Assembly (NCBI GenBank): GCA_041671305.1
Contig: JBAZBX010000001.1
Span: 62,001-126,000, forward strand
Source of the DNA: CAIPBY01 sp041671305
GTDB lineage: Bacteria; Patescibacteriota; Patescibacteriia; 2-01-FULL-39-33
DNA: 64,000 nt
Direction: 5' to 3'
Shown: positions 22,150-30,169 of the stretch, piece by piece
Numbering within the stretch: the first letter of the stretch is position 1
How the letters are laid out: each line of letters begins with the position of its first letter
Notes under the pieces: model-generated
Seen by the model: the letters and a program-made list of their open reading frames with translations, nothing else
Database searches by the model: none
What the model was told of the DNA's origin: nothing
Position numbers and translations under genes: made by a program

Positions 22150-22497
22150 TTAAATCTCTTCCTCTTTTTTACTATAGCCTCCAACAACGATATTACCCAG
22201 TCCAGCATCGCTTAAGGCTTCAACAACCCTTAGACGGTTGGGATCTTCCCACTTTTCAAAACCGTTAGTAAATGAAATTTTCAAGCCAGACCCCGTATCA
22301 TATGAATACCTAATGCCATCACAACCATCGGAAACTAAGGGGGTAGCAAACTCTTCCATATATTCTTTTTTTAATAATCTATCGGTTACATCGAAACCCA
22401 GGCCCCTAATTATCTCGGCCGCCTGCAATAACTTTTGCCAAGCTTCTTCTTTTTTTTCCTCCACTTCTAAATTTTTTAAAATTCTAGATTCATTCAT
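22150..22497 (-). CDS. hypothetical protein, 115 residues
   Basis: Family not recognised. Residues 1-25 are highly charged and helical (ESRILKNLEVEEKKEEAWQKL); the remainder is mixed alpha/beta with GLGFDVTDRLLKKEYMEEF and SDGCDGIRYSYDTGSGLKISF. No membrane segment and no obvious catalytic motif. It lies between the ferredoxin and the Nudix gene, within the same minus-strand run. Confidence 0.6.
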   Translation of the reverse strand: MNESRILKNLEVEEKKEEAWQKLLQAAEIIRGLGFDVTDRLLKKEYMEEFATPLVSDGCDGIRYSYDTGSGLKISFTNGFEKWEDPNRLRVVEALSDAGLGNIVVGGYSKKEEEI

Positions 22498-22520
22498 AGA
22501 TATATCTATTATTGATTATT

Positions 22521-23039
22521 TTATAATAAATTATCAACCTGGATTAAATCATAATTCTCAACTGATTCATCTTCCCTGAATAAAAATTTCCCCTTGAATT
22601 TCTTACCCTGCAATAGCAACGGCATCCAATATGGATCATCAGTCCACATATCCGTAAAAGGAATATCATCAATACGAAACCACTGGGGCTTCATCTCCTC
22701 TGATTCAACCAAATCTCCGCTGAACTTATCCACTCGGAAAACATGAACAATTATAATTTCCTTAAAATGGTCGGCATCAAATTCCAATACGCCAACCTTC
22801 TCCATTTCACTTATTTCCAATCCGCATTCTTCCCTCATCTCCCTTACTGTCGCTTCCTCAATAGTTTCATCTTCTTTGACCTTTCCACCAAAACCATTCC
22901 ACCTACCTTCTCCAAATCCCCGTTTCTTCATGCCAAGCAAAATTTCTGGATGATTGTAAACCAGGCATAGTGTTGTTTGCTTCTTGGGCTTAGAATATTC
23001 CATATGTTGCGGACATGAGCTTTTGTCTACAATTATCAT
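22521..23039 (-). CDS. Nudix hydrolase, MTH1-like (possible 8-oxo-dGTPase)
   Basis: Hydrolyses a nucleoside diphosphate linked to another moiety; the GRWNGFGGKV lead-in to the Nudix box and the EEMKPQWFRIDDIPFTDMW segment are typical of MTH1/NUDT1 enzymes that clean oxidised purine nucleotides. The Nudix box is complete: G-x5-E-x7-REMREEC-GL (about residues 51-73). The first 12 residues (MIIVDKSSCPQH) look like the start of the neighbouring ferredoxin. The native start may be the Met at residue 13, where the Nudix fold begins. Context with mutM supports an anti-oxidation role (inference). Confidence 0.88.
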   Translation of the reverse strand: MIIVDKSSCPQHMEYSKPKKQTTLCLVYNHPEILLGMKKRGFGEGRWNGFGGKVKEDETIEEATVREMREECGLEISEMEKVGVLEFDADHFKEIIIVHVFRVDKFSGDLVESEEMKPQWFRIDDIPFTDMWTDDPYWMPLLLQGKKFKGKFLFREDESVENYDLIQVDNLL

Positions 23040-23042
23040 ATT

Positions 23043-23624
23043 TCAATTTTGATTTCTTTTAATCAAGCCGTCAAATTTAAATTCTATATAATCCAACATT
23101 TTAATTCCTTTCAGGGCATAAATCTGCGAGGCGGAAAAAATCTTTTTGTCTTCCGGATTTAAACCCAAAAGTTTTATTCCTCTATCCACATTTTCCCACG
23201 AGCTGGATTCTATTTCCAAAAAAGGATCCAGAGCCGGCATCAAGTCAATATCAAATTCTATCTCATCCAAAATATACCTAATGCGCCTTTTTTCTTCATA
23301 AAATTTAATCATCAATCCCAGAGAAAGAAAAATATCGCTTGTCCTGTCAAAATTATCAACGACTACTTCCAATTCCTCCATGCCCTGATCATTGACTCCG
23401 GCTACCTGAGAAACTCCCAGTCTCCTTTTGAAAGCTACCGTGACTTTGTCACCCTCATCTCTTAATCTTAGCCATGATTTACGATCATTCAAGCGTAAAT
23501 CGGGATAATCAAAAATCCTGATTTTATAAATTTTATCAAAAACCTTTTTGGCGCCGATATTTTTCAGCTTGGCCTCTATTTCTTCTATATTGATGTTGAG
23601 AAATTTTACTTCAATCTCTTCCAT
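23043..23624 (-). CDS. CYTH-domain protein (CyaB/ThTPase-like)
   Basis: Triphosphate tunnel metalloenzyme family, acting on triphosphorylated substrates such as ThTP, inorganic triphosphate or ATP (adenylate cyclase IV). The N-terminal EIEVKFL (ExExK) is diagnostic, with further Arg/Lys/Glu positions in SWLRLRDEG, VAFKRRL, EKRRIRYILD, EIEFDIDLMP and PFLEIE. I chose the ATG at 23622-23624, which puts EIEVKFL at residues 3-9 and avoids the DUF1653 stop. An in-frame ATG at 23643-23645 would add seven residues and a 17-bp overlap. Substrate cannot be told from sequence. Confidence 0.85.
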   Translation of the reverse strand: MEEIEVKFLNINIEEIEAKLKNIGAKKVFDKIYKIRIFDYPDLRLNDRKSWLRLRDEGDKVTVAFKRRLGVSQVAGVNDQGMEELEVVVDNFDRTSDIFLSLGLMIKFYEEKRRIRYILDEIEFDIDLMPALDPFLEIESSSWENVDRGIKLLGLNPEDKKIFSASQIYALKGIKMLDYIEFKFDGLIKRNQN

Positions 23625-23628
23625 AATT

Positions 23629-23877
23629 TTATTTATTTTCTTCAACGTACTTAAATCTCGGGCTCCTTCGTCCTAAATATTCCACCTCGTCAAAAAATTC
23701 ATCCAGTGGCCTAGCCCAATAATTATGCTCTCCATATTGCGCTTGATAAATCACCATTTCCTGCAAAGTCTCGCTATGAAAAGCCACGCCAATAACACGA
23801 TACCTTCCGCCTTTATAATGTTCATAAATCCCAAGCTTCAAGCCCTTTGCTTGGTCTGATAATTTTATATCGCTCAT
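23629..23877 (-). CDS. DUF1653 protein
   Basis: 82-residue protein of a widespread family of unknown function. The core is LGIYEHYKGGRYRVIGVAFH followed by SETLQEMVIYQAQYG, then WARPLDEFFDEVE. Often found near Nudix or metabolite-repair genes, as here between a Nudix gene and the CYTH gene. It begins 5 bp after the upstream Nudix stop. Confidence 0.85.
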   Translation of the reverse strand: MSDIKLSDQAKGLKLGIYEHYKGGRYRVIGVAFHSETLQEMVIYQAQYGEHNYWARPLDEFFDEVEYLGRRSPRFKYVEENK

Positions 23878-23882
23878 ATTAT

Positions 23883-24395
23883 TTATTCTTTAAAAAGCTT
23901 AATTGTTTTAATCACTTCATCTTGAATTCCGCCAATACAATCATAATTTTTTACTTCATCTTCATTGACCCAAACAAAATTAGTAAAGCCATCCTCCTCC
24001 AACTTTACCTCTCCGCTTTTATACTTCATCGCCAATTTTACCATGGCAACAGGAGTTTCATCCGGCCGAATGAAAGCATTGCTATTGATGAAAATCGGCG
24101 TTCCATAAATTTCTATACCGGCTTCTTCCATTACCTCGCGCTCCAATAATTTTTCTACCGTACCCTCAAAATCCAACACCTCGCCATTTATTCTTCCTGG
24201 ATTATTTATGTCCAAATCACTCCAATCCAATTTTCCGCCAGGTACGCAATATTTGCCAGGATGAACTTTTTCATTTTCACTGCGTTTTAAGATCAAACAT
24301 CTCGCGTCGTCTTCGCGATAGATGACAACATTAGCTACAAAATAAAAAAGATGATTGATTTTTGCATTATCAATGCTTATTTTAGTAGCTGGCAT
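23883..24395 (-). CDS. Nudix hydrolase with insertion before the catalytic helix
   Basis: 170-residue Nudix protein. The box begins VPGGKLDW and the helix carries REVMEEAG (about residue 85), but about 20 extra residues (SDLDINNPGRINGEVLDF) separate the glycine loop from the catalytic helix. This makes a non-standard spacing, though all catalytic glutamates are present. The N-terminus FVANVVIYREDDARCLILKR is typical. Substrate unknown. It lies 15 bp after the S51-like gene. Confidence 0.8.
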   Translation of the reverse strand: MPATKISIDNAKINHLFYFVANVVIYREDDARCLILKRSENEKVHPGKYCVPGGKLDWSDLDINNPGRINGEVLDFEGTVEKLLEREVMEEAGIEIYGTPIFINSNAFIRPDETPVAMVKLAMKYKSGEVKLEEDGFTNFVWVNEDEVKNYDCIGGIQDEVIKTIKLFKE

Positions 24396-24410
24396 AATAT
24401 TAATTTTTAT

Positions 24411-24992
24411 TTAAAAAATCTTATACTCTCCCTCTTTCAAAGTAATAATCGGCAAATCTTCTTCATAATTTTTTAATTCTTCATAAGCCCTATCCCAATC
24501 AATGTTGGGAGAGTTATAATTTGATTGATAGTGGACTATAATTTTAATCTGAAGAATTCCCAAACCTTCAGCAAGTTTTAAATTGTCCAAATCATAAAAA
24601 TATTTAGATATGGCATCAGACCCGGCGGATGTGCCAACCAAAACTTTTCCGTCCAGCTCATTTAGCCATGACCCATCTCGGCTTAAATATTCTATCAATG
24701 TTCCCTCTTCATCTCCGCCACGAAGATAAATCACGTCAGCCCATCTCGCCTGCCGAGAAAATTTTTCCAATTCAGCCGTCTCTAACACAAATTCTTTTCC
24801 GGTCAAATTCCTGGCCAAAAACATTTTGTCATCTTCCAAAGCTTTTTCCCACGTCTCCTTCGGCCGAGCGAAAAGACAATCCAAAATTTTTACCGGTTCT
24901 GCAAAACCATTCACCATTTCTTCGCAAAAAGCCTTTCCTCCATCAGAAGCAACTTTGGGATATCCGCCGACTAGAATATATTTGGTGGACAT
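24411..24992 (-). CDS. peptidase S51-like (dipeptidase E family)
   Basis: 193 residues with the class I glutamine-amidotransferase-like fold used by S51 peptidases. The nucleophile elbow is GTSAGS (S122), preceded by VIYLRGGDEEGTL, and the His of IIVHYQSN (about residue 154) completes the likely Ser-His pair. Dipeptidase E cleaves Asp-X dipeptides and cyanophycinase is related; substrate is not resolved. It starts 3 bp after the MazG-like gene. Confidence 0.78.
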   Translation of the reverse strand: MSTKYILVGGYPKVASDGGKAFCEEMVNGFAEPVKILDCLFARPKETWEKALEDDKMFLARNLTGKEFVLETAELEKFSRQARWADVIYLRGGDEEGTLIEYLSRDGSWLNELDGKVLVGTSAGSDAISKYFYDLDNLKLAEGLGILQIKIIVHYQSNYNSPNIDWDRAYEELKNYEEDLPIITLKEGEYKIF

Positions 24993-24995
24993 AAA

Positions 24996-25310
24996 TCAAT
25001 TTGAAATTTTTTTGTCTAATTCATCCATATTCACAAAAAAATCTTTTTCTAAATCAATTGCTAATTTATCAGCTATCATAATTATTGACCACAAGCAATC
25101 AGACAATTCCTCAGAAAGTTTTTTGTCTACGTCTTCCTTTTTACGAAATCTATTTTTGGCCATCACCAACTTACACAAATCTCCCACATCTCCAACAAAA
25201 CCTTGAGTGTATTCTGAAAGTTCCCATAATCTATTGCCAATATGCTTATTTAATAAAGTATATTTATCATCAATCTCCTTGGCTTTTTTAATAAATTCTT
25301 TTAATTCCAT
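24996..25310 (-). CDS. MazG-like nucleotide pyrophosphohydrolase
   Basis: 104-residue all-alpha NTP-PPase. The helix-2/helix-3 pattern W...GDVGDLCKLVMAKN and EELSDCLWSIIMIADKL carries the ExxxD-type metal ligands (EELSD) in the order usual for short MazG-like proteins. The first ExxE is altered, with GDVGDL in its place, as in some MazG-like dCTP/dUTPase relatives. It follows secA by 9 bp and precedes a series of housecleaning genes, suggesting hydrolysis of abnormal nucleotides. Confidence 0.75.
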   Translation of the reverse strand: MELKEFIKKAKEIDDKYTLLNKHIGNRLWELSEYTQGFVGDVGDLCKLVMAKNRFRKKEDVDKKLSEELSDCLWSIIMIADKLAIDLEKDFFVNMDELDKKISN

Positions 25311-25319
25311 AATTAAAAA

Positions 25320-28037
25320 TTATTTCCCATGGCAATTCTTAAACTTTTTCCCGCTACCGCAAGGACACGGATCATTGCGGCCGACTTTTTCGCCATCATA
25401 GTGTGAGGAGTCTTTGATGATTTTATCGGCCTTGCGCGCTTCCAGACCTTCATCACCAGCCATGGGAGATTGCATGCTGGATTCCTTGCTGGGCGCAGAG
25501 AATTGTAAATTGTGCTGTTGCATTTCATCTTGGGGCATCTCTTGAGGCGTCACCATGCCAATTTTATAGATACTAAAGGCAATCTGCTGATCAATCATAG
25601 AGAGCAATTCCTTAAACATATTAAATGATTCTCTCTTATATTCCACCAATGGATCTCTCTGGCCGTAACCGCGCAGACCGATACCGGTTCTCATATATTG
25701 CATAGAGTCCAGATGTTCAATCCACAAAGCATCAATGACTCGCAAAAGCATGCCCTGTTCCACCTGCCTCATCAATGGCGCTTCCGGACGTTGATTGGGC
25801 AACAAATTTATATGCTCTTCCAATTCATTATACTTTATAACTGCTTGCTTGATCAGATAACCAGTCAAAGCATCCTGGCCAGCTTCGTTCTGGCCATTAT
25901 CATTTTCACGTCTTATTTCTTCCAATGTCTTCCTGGCTTCTTTTGGCAACGGGAAAATAGTGTCTGCCAGATTGTACAGTTCTTCCATATTCCATCTGCT
26001 TTCTTCCGGATCTTGCGTGTTAGACAAAACTATATTCTCAATCTCTTTTTCAATCGCTGAGAGAACTGCTTCCTTGGTATCGCCGCCATCAAGAATCAAA
26101 CGCCTCTTTTTGTAAATCGTCTCTCTGTGCTTATTCATGACATCGTCATATTCCACCAGATGTTTTCTGATATCAAAATTATTGGTTTCCACTTTCTTCT
26201 GCGCCTGCTCAATGGATTTGGAAATCATCTTGTTTTCTATAGGCATATCATCCGGCATGCCCAAAGTCGTCATGATGGATTTCATTCTGTCTGAACCGAA
26301 AATTCTCATCAAATCATCATCCATGGAAATATAAAATTGCGTGTCTCCAGGATCGCCTTGTCTTCCGGCGCGGCCTCTGAGCTGATTATCAATTCTTCTG
26401 GACTCATGCCGTTCAGTGCCGATAACACACAAACCTCCGACCTCTACCACTTTCCGATATTCTTCTTCATTGAATGGATATCCGCCAAGAATAATATCTA
26501 CGCCACGACCAGCCATATTGGTCGCCACAGTCACAGCGCCGAATTTTCCGGCTTGAGCAATGATGTGCGCTTCTTTCTCATGATGCTTGGCATTGAGGAT
26601 TTGGCAATCCACGCCCTCACGAGCCAGAAGCTCTGCCAACAATTCATTTTTTTCAATAGAAACCGTACCGATAAGAATCGGCTGTCCCTTCTCGTGCCTT
26701 TCTTTTATCTCCCGCGCCAAGGCCTGGAACTTTCCGCTTTCATTCTTATAGACCCTGTCATTTAGATCGTACCTCACCATGGGCTTATTGGTCGGAATAA
26801 TGACCACTTCCAATTTATAAATTTTGGAAAATTCTTCCGCTTCGGTTGCAGCTGTTCCGGTCATGCCGGATAATTTCTCATACAAACGGAAATAATTTTG
26901 AAAGGACACGGTCGCCAAGGTTTTGCTTTCTTTCTGAACTTTCACTCCTTCTTTGGCTTCAATGGCCTGATGCAAACCTTCACTATATCTACGGCCAAAC
27001 ATCATCCTGCCAGTAAACTCATCAATAATAATTATCTCGCCGTCTTGGACTACATAATCTTTGTCTTTTTTAAATAATGCCTGCGCTTTCAAAGCCTGTT
27101 CAATGTGATGCACTTCGCCTATTCCTCGCTCGGTATAAATATTTCCCAAACCAAGCAACTTCTCCACCTTGGCGATTCCTTCTTCGGTCAAAGTCGCCGC
27201 TCTCATTTTCTCATCAATTTTATAATCTTCTTCCGGTACTAGTTTTTTTACTAATTGCGAGAACTGATAATACTTGTCGGTTGATTCCATGTCCGGAGCG
27301 GAAATGATGAGTGGCGTTCTGGCTTCATCAATTAAAATAGAATCAACTTCATCAACAATGGAATAATACAAATCACGCTGAACCATATCTTCTCTGGACT
27401 GAACCATATTGTCACGCAGGTAGTCAAAGCCGAATTCGTTGTTGGTGCCATAAAGAATGTCGCAGTTGTAAGCCTCTTTGCGAGCGCAAGGAACCAAATT
27501 TTGGACATCAAGCATCTCATCTCCTTCTTGCTTGCCTCGCGCGCTGTCAAACTTGAAAGCGCTTTCATGCTGGATACAACCCACGCTCATGCCCAAAAAA
27601 TCATAAACCCGTCCCATCCAGTCAGCATGGATTCTGGACAGATAATCATTGACTGTCACCAAATGCGCTCCCTTGCCGGCCAAAGCATTGAGATACATGG
27701 GACTGGTAGCGGTAAGAGTTTTTCCTTCACCAGTTCTCATTTCCGCAATCTGCCCGCGGTGAAGCACGATACCGCCGATAAGCTGAACATCAAAATGCCT
27801 TTGACCCAGAACTCTCTTGGAAGCTTCTCTCACCGTGGCGAAAGCTTCCGGTAAAATTTCATCCAAAGTTTTGCCTTCGGAGAGCATTTTACGAAGCTTG
27901 GGAGTCTGTGCTCTCAACTCTTCATCTGAGAGCTTCACCATCTCCGGTTCCAGTGCGTTTATCTCCTCAATTACGGGTCGCATGGACTTGACCACTTTCT
28001 CATTCGGATCACCAAAAACTTTGCTAATTATAGACAT
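25320..28037 (-). CDS. secA: protein translocase ATPase SecA
   Basis: Motor of the Sec pathway, driving preproteins through SecYEG. The 905 residues include Walker A MRTGEGKTLTA (about residues 102-112), the DEVDSILIDEART helicase motif, the preprotein cross-linking domain, NMAGRGVDI, QLRGRAGRQGD, and the C-terminal SEC-C zinc motif CPCGSGKKFKNCHG. First gene of the long minus-strand run down to mutM, with its own promoter. Many secreted proteins in this window (PBP, lipoproteins, pseudopilins) depend on it. Confidence 0.98.
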   Translation of the reverse strand: MSIISKVFGDPNEKVVKSMRPVIEEINALEPEMVKLSDEELRAQTPKLRKMLSEGKTLDEILPEAFATVREASKRVLGQRHFDVQLIGGIVLHRGQIAEMRTGEGKTLTATSPMYLNALAGKGAHLVTVNDYLSRIHADWMGRVYDFLGMSVGCIQHESAFKFDSARGKQEGDEMLDVQNLVPCARKEAYNCDILYGTNNEFGFDYLRDNMVQSREDMVQRDLYYSIVDEVDSILIDEARTPLIISAPDMESTDKYYQFSQLVKKLVPEEDYKIDEKMRAATLTEEGIAKVEKLLGLGNIYTERGIGEVHHIEQALKAQALFKKDKDYVVQDGEIIIIDEFTGRMMFGRRYSEGLHQAIEAKEGVKVQKESKTLATVSFQNYFRLYEKLSGMTGTAATEAEEFSKIYKLEVVIIPTNKPMVRYDLNDRVYKNESGKFQALAREIKERHEKGQPILIGTVSIEKNELLAELLAREGVDCQILNAKHHEKEAHIIAQAGKFGAVTVATNMAGRGVDIILGGYPFNEEEYRKVVEVGGLCVIGTERHESRRIDNQLRGRAGRQGDPGDTQFYISMDDDLMRIFGSDRMKSIMTTLGMPDDMPIENKMISKSIEQAQKKVETNNFDIRKHLVEYDDVMNKHRETIYKKRRLILDGGDTKEAVLSAIEKEIENIVLSNTQDPEESRWNMEELYNLADTIFPLPKEARKTLEEIRRENDNGQNEAGQDALTGYLIKQAVIKYNELEEHINLLPNQRPEAPLMRQVEQGMLLRVIDALWIEHLDSMQYMRTGIGLRGYGQRDPLVEYKRESFNMFKELLSMIDQQIAFSIYKIGMVTPQEMPQDEMQQHNLQFSAPSKESSMQSPMAGDEGLEARKADKIIKDSSHYDGEKVGRNDPCPCGSGKKFKNCHGK

Positions 28038-28072
28038 ATTTTATAATAATATTAGTTTATAAGATCAAATAT

Positions 28073-28101
28073 ATTCTACCAGAGAACGGTATTAATTTCA
28101 A
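28073..28101 (-). promoter_or_regulatory. promoter for secA
   Basis: Minus-strand TTGAAA (28096-28101), 17 bp, TAGAAT (28073-28078), 35 bp upstream of the start codon. Confidence 0.55.
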
Positions 28102-28109
28102 ATTTTAGT

Positions 28110-28149
28110 AAAAAAAATATGGGGGCTCCTGACGGCAGGCGCTCCCCAA
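28110..28149 (-). terminator. intrinsic terminator of the 28174 gene
   Basis: In the minus-strand transcript GGGGAGC-gCCTG-ccgt-CAGG-aGCTCCCC forms a strong imperfect stem, followed by CATATTTTTTTT. It separates the orphan gene from secA. Confidence 0.85.
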
Positions 28150-28173
28150 ATAAATTGTCCAATATGTTCGCGT

Positions 28174-28524
28174 TCACTCTTTTACAGTGAACATCAGCGG
28201 ATTGGTGAACATCAGCGGATTGTATGAACGCGGCTTACCGTGATATCCATCATGACCCTGGAATATCAACGTACCATGCTTGGTAATTTCTGCGATGACA
28301 TACTCCGCTTTTGTATCGCGGTGGACGACGATTACGCCGACTGCCATCTTTTGTTTATCTATCCACTGTTGCATGGAATATTGCGCATTGGCGCAATTCT
28401 GAGCAGTGGAGTTAGTCTCTTCTCGCATAGCCACCGCCGCGAAATGCGTACTTATGGATCCGCTCTGACAAGTCATGCTTCCACCACGATACACCATCGC
28501 TTTTGCCAAACCCAGTTTTGACAT
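28174..28524 (-). CDS. orphan small protein with C-terminal tandem duplication
   Basis: Family not recognised; 116 residues, no membrane helix. I chose the ATG at 28522-28524 because AAGGGAGG lies 7 bp upstream; a frame from 28551 would be longer but without such a site. The C-terminus repeats NPLMFT because of an exact 18-bp tandem duplication (28186-28221). The middle (MAVGVIVVHRDTKAEYVIAEITKHGTLIF) looks beta-rich. Codon use and GC are higher than in secA. Like the 1132 and 2032 genes it is monocistronic, with consensus promoter, leader, strong Shine-Dalgarno site and terminator. Confidence 0.7.
   Translation of the reverse strand: MSKLGLAKAMVYRGGSMTCQSGSISTHFAAVAMREETNSTAQNCANAQYSMQQWIDKQKMAVGVIVVHRDTKAEYVIAEITKHGTLIFQGHDGYHGKPRSYNPLMFTNPLMFTVKE
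28186..28221. repeat. 18-bp exact tandem duplication
   Basis: GTGAACATCAGCGGATTG occurs twice in direct succession inside the 28174-28524 gene, adding six residues in frame. It looks like a recent slippage or duplication event close to the 3' end. Confidence 0.9.
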
Positions 28525-28597
28525 TTGGAACCTCCCTTCTCCCTTATCCATCTTCTCGTTGTTTGAAGACCATTCTTACAAAGAATAGAACCAATTT

Positions 28598-28626
28598 ATT
28601 ATACCATAATATTATAAACTTTGCAA
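28598..28626 (-). promoter_or_regulatory. promoter for the 28174 gene
   Basis: Minus-strand TTGCAA (28621-28626), 17 bp, TATAAT (28598-28603). The leader would be about 67 nt. Confidence 0.6.
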
Positions 28627-28627
28627 G

Positions 28628-28671
28628 ACAAAAATAATCCACCCAGACGTTACGCTGAGGTGGATTATTTT
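28628..28671. terminator. terminator after hpf
   Basis: AATAATCCACC (28633-28643) and GGTGGATTATT (28659-28669) form an 11-bp stem with a 15-nt loop; A/T runs follow on both sides. It ends the mraY-to-hpf operon on the minus strand. Confidence 0.85.
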
Positions 28672-28679
28672 AGAATAAT

Positions 28680-28982
28680 TTATTCCTGCTTTTTTTCTTT
28701 GTATTTTATCAATTCTTGTTTCATTTTGTCTTTTGCCTCGTTTATAGATTTTTCAATATTATCTGTTTCGGCTTCAGCTCTTAATACCGTGCCAGGAACC
28801 GTCAGATTAATTTCTGCACGGAAATTATCTCCATTTCTGTGATGAAAAGAAATAAGCCCTATTTCCACATCAACTTCAATAATATTGTCAAAATATTTAG
28901 TTAATCCTCCAACTTTTTCATTGATCATCTCGTGAGCTTCCGGAGTGAGCTTGGCATTAGTGGCCTTGATATTAATTTTCAT
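28680..28982 (-). CDS. hpf: ribosome hibernation promoting factor (short HPF/RaiA type)
   Basis: Binds the 30S decoding channel to inactivate ribosomes in slow growth. The 100 residues cover the single HPF domain: INIKATNAKLTPEAHEMINEK, KYFDNIIEVDVEI, FRAEINLTVPGTVLRAEAE and the C-terminal helix SINEAKDKMKQELIKYKEK. The long-form dimerisation domain is absent. It is last in the wall-precursor operon, 30 bp after murB, an unusual partner that would tie hibernation factor to wall synthesis. Confidence 0.9.
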   Translation of the reverse strand: MKINIKATNAKLTPEAHEMINEKVGGLTKYFDNIIEVDVEIGLISFHHRNGDNFRAEINLTVPGTVLRAEAETDNIEKSINEAKDKMKQELIKYKEKKQE

Positions 28983-29012
28983 GATTTTGTATTTTATTAA
29001 TTAATTTAATAT

Positions 29013-29978
29013 TTAAAATCCCAGATATTCTATTTCCTCCATCAATTGCAAATCAAAAGTGTCTCTCACTTTCTGTTTTATAATGCTAATTAGCATAATT
29101 ACGTTTTCCGCCGTCGCCCCTCCGATATTAATAATAATACCAGCATGATTTTCAAAAACTTTGGCATGGCCGATTTCTTTGCCTTTGAGTTCGCATTTAT
29201 CAATCAACCAAGCAACTGGAATTTTCCGATATTTTACATATTGATCGGGAAAATTCGGAAATTTTTCCTGAAACAGTTTAATTTCTTCTGCGCTAGTTTC
29301 TATATTCTTGAAAACACAACCTGCCGAAAAACCCGCAAACTTCGGAGCCCTTTCGCTGATAATTTTTTTTACTCTTTCTCTAGCTTGATTAGTATCACTT
29401 TTTTGCAGTTTCATGGTGACAGACAAAATTACATCTTTATTGCCATTCTTTTTGAAAACGCTTTCCCGATAACCAAATTCACAATCAGAAACGGACAAAG
29501 ATTTGATCTTGCCATCACGCAAAACTTTTACTTCTATGATGTTTCTGCTCATATCACTGCCATAAGCTCCGGCATTTCCCCTGACTGCTCCTCCTATTGT
29601 GCCGGGAATTCCTGCCGCCCACTCCAGACCGGAAAGACCTTCAGCCAATGACTGACTGAGCGCTTTGGCCAGAATTACTCCAGCCTCGCATTCAACAATT
29701 TCATCTTTTATGTTTAGACGATCTCCGGACATCTTTATTACTAGTCCCGGATAGCCGTTATCACTGACTAATATATTGCTTCCGCCACCCAGGACGACAT
29801 ACGAAATCGCATTTTTCTCCGCCCAGGACAACACCTCCTGAAACTCTTCTAAATTTTGAATAACGGCGAAATACCTGGCCGGTCCGCCGATACGAAATGT
29901 GGTATGAGAAGACAACGGCTCATTTTCCATAAATCTTTCATTCAAAATTTCCTTTATTTTACTAGTATCTGAATTCAT
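29013..29978 (-). CDS. murB: UDP-N-acetylenolpyruvoylglucosamine reductase
   Basis: FAD/NADPH enzyme making UDP-MurNAc. The 321 residues show the FAD-binding region THTTFRIGGPA (here SSHTTFRIGGPA), VVLGGGSNILVSDNG, GLEWAAGIPGTIGGAVRGNAGA, GYRESVFK, and the proton donor Ser in FSAGCVFKN; the catalytic Glu near the C-terminus is in HAGIIINIGGATAENV. It is a type IIa-like short form. The ATG overlaps the stop of the upstream small gene (TAATG). Confidence 0.96.
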   Translation of the reverse strand: MNSDTSKIKEILNERFMENEPLSSHTTFRIGGPARYFAVIQNLEEFQEVLSWAEKNAISYVVLGGGSNILVSDNGYPGLVIKMSGDRLNIKDEIVECEAGVILAKALSQSLAEGLSGLEWAAGIPGTIGGAVRGNAGAYGSDMSRNIIEVKVLRDGKIKSLSVSDCEFGYRESVFKKNGNKDVILSVTMKLQKSDTNQARERVKKIISERAPKFAGFSAGCVFKNIETSAEEIKLFQEKFPNFPDQYVKYRKIPVAWLIDKCELKGKEIGHAKVFENHAGIIINIGGATAENVIMLISIIKQKVRDTFDLQLMEEIEYLGF

Positions 29979-30151
29979 TATTTTTTTCTTTTATCAATTA
30001 ATTTAATTTCTTTCTTTTTTTTGGTCTTAATATAATATCCGGATTGTTCCATCACCTGCCGTTGCTTGGCAAAACCAGTGCCTTTGACTTTCCGTTTCGG
30101 GCGCTTTTCCTGCTCTAGCTTGTTTTGTAAATTATATAAATCTTTTTCCAT
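29978..30151 (-). CDS. small basic protein in the mur operon
   Basis: Family not recognised. About 57 residues from the ATG at 30149-30151 (an in-frame ATG at 30163 would add four). It is extremely Lys/Arg-rich (EKRPKRKVKGTGFAKQRQVM, then KTKKKKEIKLIDKRKK), with a short helical N-terminus. Translational coupling to murB and a gap of only 18 bp from murC argue that it is a real gene. A nucleic-acid-binding or ribosome-associated role is possible but unsupported. Confidence 0.55.
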   Translation of the reverse strand: MEKDLYNLQNKLEQEKRPKRKVKGTGFAKQRQVMEQSGYYIKTKKKKEIKLIDKRKK

Positions 30152-30169
30152 ATAGACAAGCAACTTGAA

